Positions 13,611 through 15,508 of a DNA stretch of 15,508 nucleotides are shown one piece after another. How positions within the stretch are numbered: the first letter of the stretch is position 1; the number at the start of each line of letters is the position of its first letter. The translations under genes were made by a program, and so were the position numbers. The notes under the pieces are model-generated. The model was not told the origin of the DNA. It saw nothing but the letters and a program-made list of their open reading frames with translations, and searched no databases. Source of the DNA: Deltaproteobacteria bacterium (GTDB lineage: Bacteria; Desulfobacterota; Desulfobulbia; Desulfobulbales; BM004); the NCBI GenBank assembly GCA_019312695.1, contig JAFDCT010000288.1, positions 1 to 15,508 on the forward strand, given 5' to 3'.

Positions 13611-15104
13611 TCAGGTAGGTTTCCCTGAGGTCTCCTCAAATTTCATTTTACGATGATCCTTGCCTGTGAAGAAATTTATCCATGAGGATGTCCGGTGGAG
13701 CGAAGTGTCCCGGGCCGGAATTGGTTGAGCAGTAAAGGTTACATGCTGCCTGACCCCTTTCATGTTGTGGTACACCTTTACCCAGTAACACCGTTTTTTC
13801 CCCGGAAACACTTCACAATACCCTTCAATACTGCCGCCACAGGGTCCGTTCTGCAATTTCTTGGGGCACCCTGACTGGTAACAGAGAAAGCCGCAGGCAT
13901 AAAGGGTACAGTCGCCACACATGTTGCAGCCGTATAGCGGTCGTTTTGAGACATATTCCAGTAGCCACAAAAAACCATACCAAAACCTGCTTGTGCTGCA
14001 GAAATGGCAGAAACGCCCTGTCATCTTAAACAGCGGGCCCTGGGGAACATAGACCAACCAGTCAATAAAGTAGCTGAACAAGTAGGTTAGAGAAGGAAAA
14101 TGCTTCAAGGCCACCGGGGCAGGTTCACTGCTGTTAAGGCTGTTTTGCGGGTCTTTTTGAAAATAATAGAATTGGGGGGCTGACCCGTCAGAGTAATCCA
14201 GCTCGGCCACAAAATTTTGCCACTCTTCCTCCAAACCCTCTTTCTCATCAAGTATCTTCTTTGTTTCAGAAAAACTAATTGTCGCACTGCCCAAAAGAGC
14301 TCCCTGGTATCCCAAACCTTTCAATACTGAAAGGGTCTTCACAGTTCTCCTTACCGCAGGCTTCCACTCAGGCTTTTTCTCATTTAGCATGCGCAGCAGA
14401 GAACCTGGCATTTTAACACCTGGAATGGCCCGTGCCTGGATCATGCCCGCTGTCTGCATGTCAGCCGTATAAACATTTGCCACCAGAGGGGCAGTAATTT
14501 TATTGAGTGTGCAAAACTGAATCAGCTCGTCAAATTTTCTCAGGTCATACCCTATCTGGCTCACTATAAAATCTGCGCCCAGGCTGATTTTACGCCGAAG
14601 TTTTTCATATTGCCATATCTGTTCGCTTTCAAAATGTTTAAAGGGGTTAATTACACACCCTTTGGCAATATCTGTTAATTCCAGTAAATCCGCCAGGAGC
14701 ATGAGAAGTTGCACACTGTCTATATCATAAACGGGCTTTGCATTTTTAGCCTCAATCCTCAATGGATAATCACCGGAGACAAAAACAAACTGCTGTACCC
14801 CTGCCCGGATATATTTCTGCAGCCGGTCCATAACGGTTTTCCTGTCATGAAAAGTCAGGGCCAGGGAAATAATCGGTTCGCCGTCTGCAGCAAGAATATC
14901 CTCAGCCAAACGCAAGGAAGAAAATTCCTGTTTGCATGTTGGACGATCGGAGAGAAAAAAAGTTTGTATCCTGCCATCCTGTAGAGCATCTTTGGCATAA
15001 TTAATAAGATTATTATAGTCCTGCTCTGCAGCTGCAAAATGGGGCAGCAGATTATAGCACAACGGAAAGGAGCCGCTAGTGGACAGTTTTCGTAAAAAGT
15101 TCAT
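13611..15104 (-). CDS. MTHFR-like protein fused to MTHFR C-terminal (MetV-type) cysteine-rich domain
   Basis: This 497-aa protein has two parts. Residues about 1-300 resemble the methylenetetrahydrofolate reductase TIM barrel: LALTFHDRK (81-89), VFVSGDYPL (107-115, with Asp112) and SQIGYD (182-187, with the conserved Gln183). Residues about 340-450 are an MTHFR_C (pfam12225-type) domain with cysteines at 366, 369, 393, 396, 399, 404, 408, 413, 422, 430 and 439, including CNMCGDC and NGPCGGS. In acetogens and sulfate reducers this domain (MetV) is usually a separate partner of MetF. The N-terminal barrel strand, normally SxEFxPP with the catalytic Glu, reads LCYNLLPH here. The ATG has no strong ribosome site. 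A role in one-carbon or Wood-Ljungdahl chemistry is inferred; activity is uncertain. Confidence 0.88.
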   Translation of the reverse strand: MNFLRKLSTSGSFPLCYNLLPHFAAAEQDYNNLINYAKDALQDGRIQTFFLSDRPTCKQEFSSLRLAEDILAADGEPIISLALTFHDRKTVMDRLQKYIRAGVQQFVFVSGDYPLRIEAKNAKPVYDIDSVQLLMLLADLLELTDIAKGCVINPFKHFESEQIWQYEKLRRKISLGADFIVSQIGYDLRKFDELIQFCTLNKITAPLVANVYTADMQTAGMIQARAIPGVKMPGSLLRMLNEKKPEWKPAVRRTVKTLSVLKGLGYQGALLGSATISFSETKKILDEKEGLEEEWQNFVAELDYSDGSAPQFYYFQKDPQNSLNSSEPAPVALKHFPSLTYLFSYFIDWLVYVPQGPLFKMTGRFCHFCSTSRFWYGFLWLLEYVSKRPLYGCNMCGDCTLYACGFLCYQSGCPKKLQNGPCGGSIEGYCEVFPGKKRCYWVKVYHNMKGVRQHVTFTAQPIPARDTSLHRTSSWINFFTGKDHRKMKFEETSGKPT

Positions 15105-15256
15105 TGTAACTACAGATAATAGAGTTTTTTCAATTATAGCGCATTAACCTATTGTATATTCATAATTTTTTCTATACTGTTTTTTCAGACTGAACTGGTC
15201 CATCAGGCTCAATACCTGCATTTCAAGGCAGTAGTTTATACCCAATAAAGGAGTTT
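15105..15256. promoter_or_regulatory. Divergent promoter region, MTHFR-like gene and downstream leader
   Basis: AT-rich at 15110-15185. On the plus strand TATACT (15173-15178) is a good -10 lookalike, but the upstream TTGTAT is only 15 bp away, so the promoter is uncertain. A small CTGC/GCAG hairpin can be drawn at 15216-15231. Confidence 0.3.
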
Positions 15257-15331
15257 ATGCCTCCCGTAAGGGATGCTTATCTGAAACGACGAGTCTTAAA
15301 TATCACAGGAGGATGGGCTATTTACCAGTAA
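15257..15331 (+). CDS. Possible 24-codon leader ORF ahead of the cardiolipin synthase-like gene
   Basis: ATG at 15257 is preceded by AAAGGAG with 4 nt between, the best ribosome site in this stretch. The frame encodes 24 residues beginning MPPVRDAYLKRRV and ending in TAA at 15329. Its start overlaps a small hairpin TCCC-GTAA-GGGA (15263-15274) with a GNRA-type loop. It ends 28 bp before the start of the next gene, whose own ribosome site is poor, so it could couple translation. Codon evidence is too short to judge; this could be chance. Confidence 0.35.
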   Translation: MPPVRDAYLKRRVLNITGGWAIYQ

Positions 15332-15359
15332 CTACTGTTAGGACACCGCTCTATAATCC

Positions 15360-15508
15360 ATGCATATTCCCGTTCTATCACAAAAAATTTGGCCATACCT
15401 GATCACAGCAGTTCACTTTTTTGCCACTGTGGGAACTGCTATTCATATTTTATACAAGAAGCGTGACACAAGGGCTGCTGCGGGCTGGCTCGGGCTGGTC
15501 TGGTTTGC
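15360..15508 (+). CDS. Cardiolipin synthase-like phospholipase D protein, N-terminus only
   Basis: The window ends after 49 codons. The peptide has a short polar start, a membrane helix (about residues 11-31, containing ITAVHFFATVGTAIHIL) and then KKRDTRAAAGWLGLVWF. That KRDxRAAxGW block between two membrane helices is typical of the PLDc_N region of bacterial cardiolipin synthases, which join phospholipids to make cardiolipin in the inner membrane. A stop codon 6 bp before the ATG makes this the first possible start. There is no good ribosome site (AGGA lies about 18 nt upstream). The catalytic HKD motifs lie beyond the window, so the call rests on the N-terminus alone. Confidence 0.62.
   Translation, partial: MHIPVLSQKIWPYLITAVHFFATVGTAIHILYKKRDTRAAAGWLGLVWF

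Noticed and set aside
15313..15402. 29-codon frame with AGGAGG directly before the ATG, just upstream of the cardiolipin synthase-like gene.
   Set aside because: The ribosome site touches the start codon with no spacing, and the frame overlaps the better-supported gene start at 15360.
1..15508. CRISPR arrays, insertion sequences, tRNA or rRNA genes, and phage or integrase genes.
   Set aside because: I looked on both strands for regular repeats, transposase-like frames and tRNA-like cloverleaves in the gaps and saw none.

Overview
The window reads like a chromosomal segment of a Gram-negative, probably anaerobic bacterium. My best guess is Desulfobacterota (the former Deltaproteobacteria), by inference only. 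The pointers are a methylenetetrahydrofolate reductase fused to its zinc-rich C-terminal partner, a DsrE-family protein, a sigma-54 type promoter, a PilZ-like start, the paired TIGR04282/TIGR04283 glycosyltransferases, and moderate GC with AT-rich intergenic gaps. I see no insertion sequence, phage gene, CRISPR array, tRNA or rRNA.

Layout. 1-2305 (minus): a UPF0280/ApbE-like protein, then ManC (GDP-mannose synthesis), then the first 15 codons of a probable PilZ protein. 2367-3642 (plus): two overlapping small glycosyltransferase-family genes. 3762-4385 (minus): a CvpA-family membrane protein. 4553-6926 (plus): a tight three-gene unit of a 4'-phosphopantetheinyl transferase, a cysteine-free Crp/Fnr regulator and MutM. 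7113-8385 (minus): an exported metallo-beta-lactamase-fold hydrolase followed by an exported DsrE-family protein. 8386-8840: a 455-bp gap with a well-formed sigma-54 promoter driving 8841-9260, a small eight-cysteine protein I do not recognise. 9539-11251 (plus): a Na/Pi cotransporter-family protein with a PhoU-like tail. 11274-12937 (minus): a FetB-type permease and a zinc-independent medium-chain reductase 5 bp apart. 13144-13344 (minus): a cold-shock protein with a strong terminator, a good sigma-70 promoter and a long, three-hairpin leader that contains a terminator-like element. 13611-15104 (minus): the MTHFR fusion protein. 15257-15331: a possible 24-codon leader ORF. 15360 to the window end (plus): the N-terminus of a cardiolipin synthase-like protein.

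Most of the window is housekeeping or envelope metabolism. The parts most worth a second look are the sigma-54-driven cysteine-rich protein, the structured cold-shock leader, the exported MBL-DsrE pair, the MTHFR fusion with an altered active-site N-terminus, the FetB gene without a neighbouring ATPase, and the leader ORF ahead of the cardiolipin synthase. No single gene cluster here can be called a new system from sequence alone.
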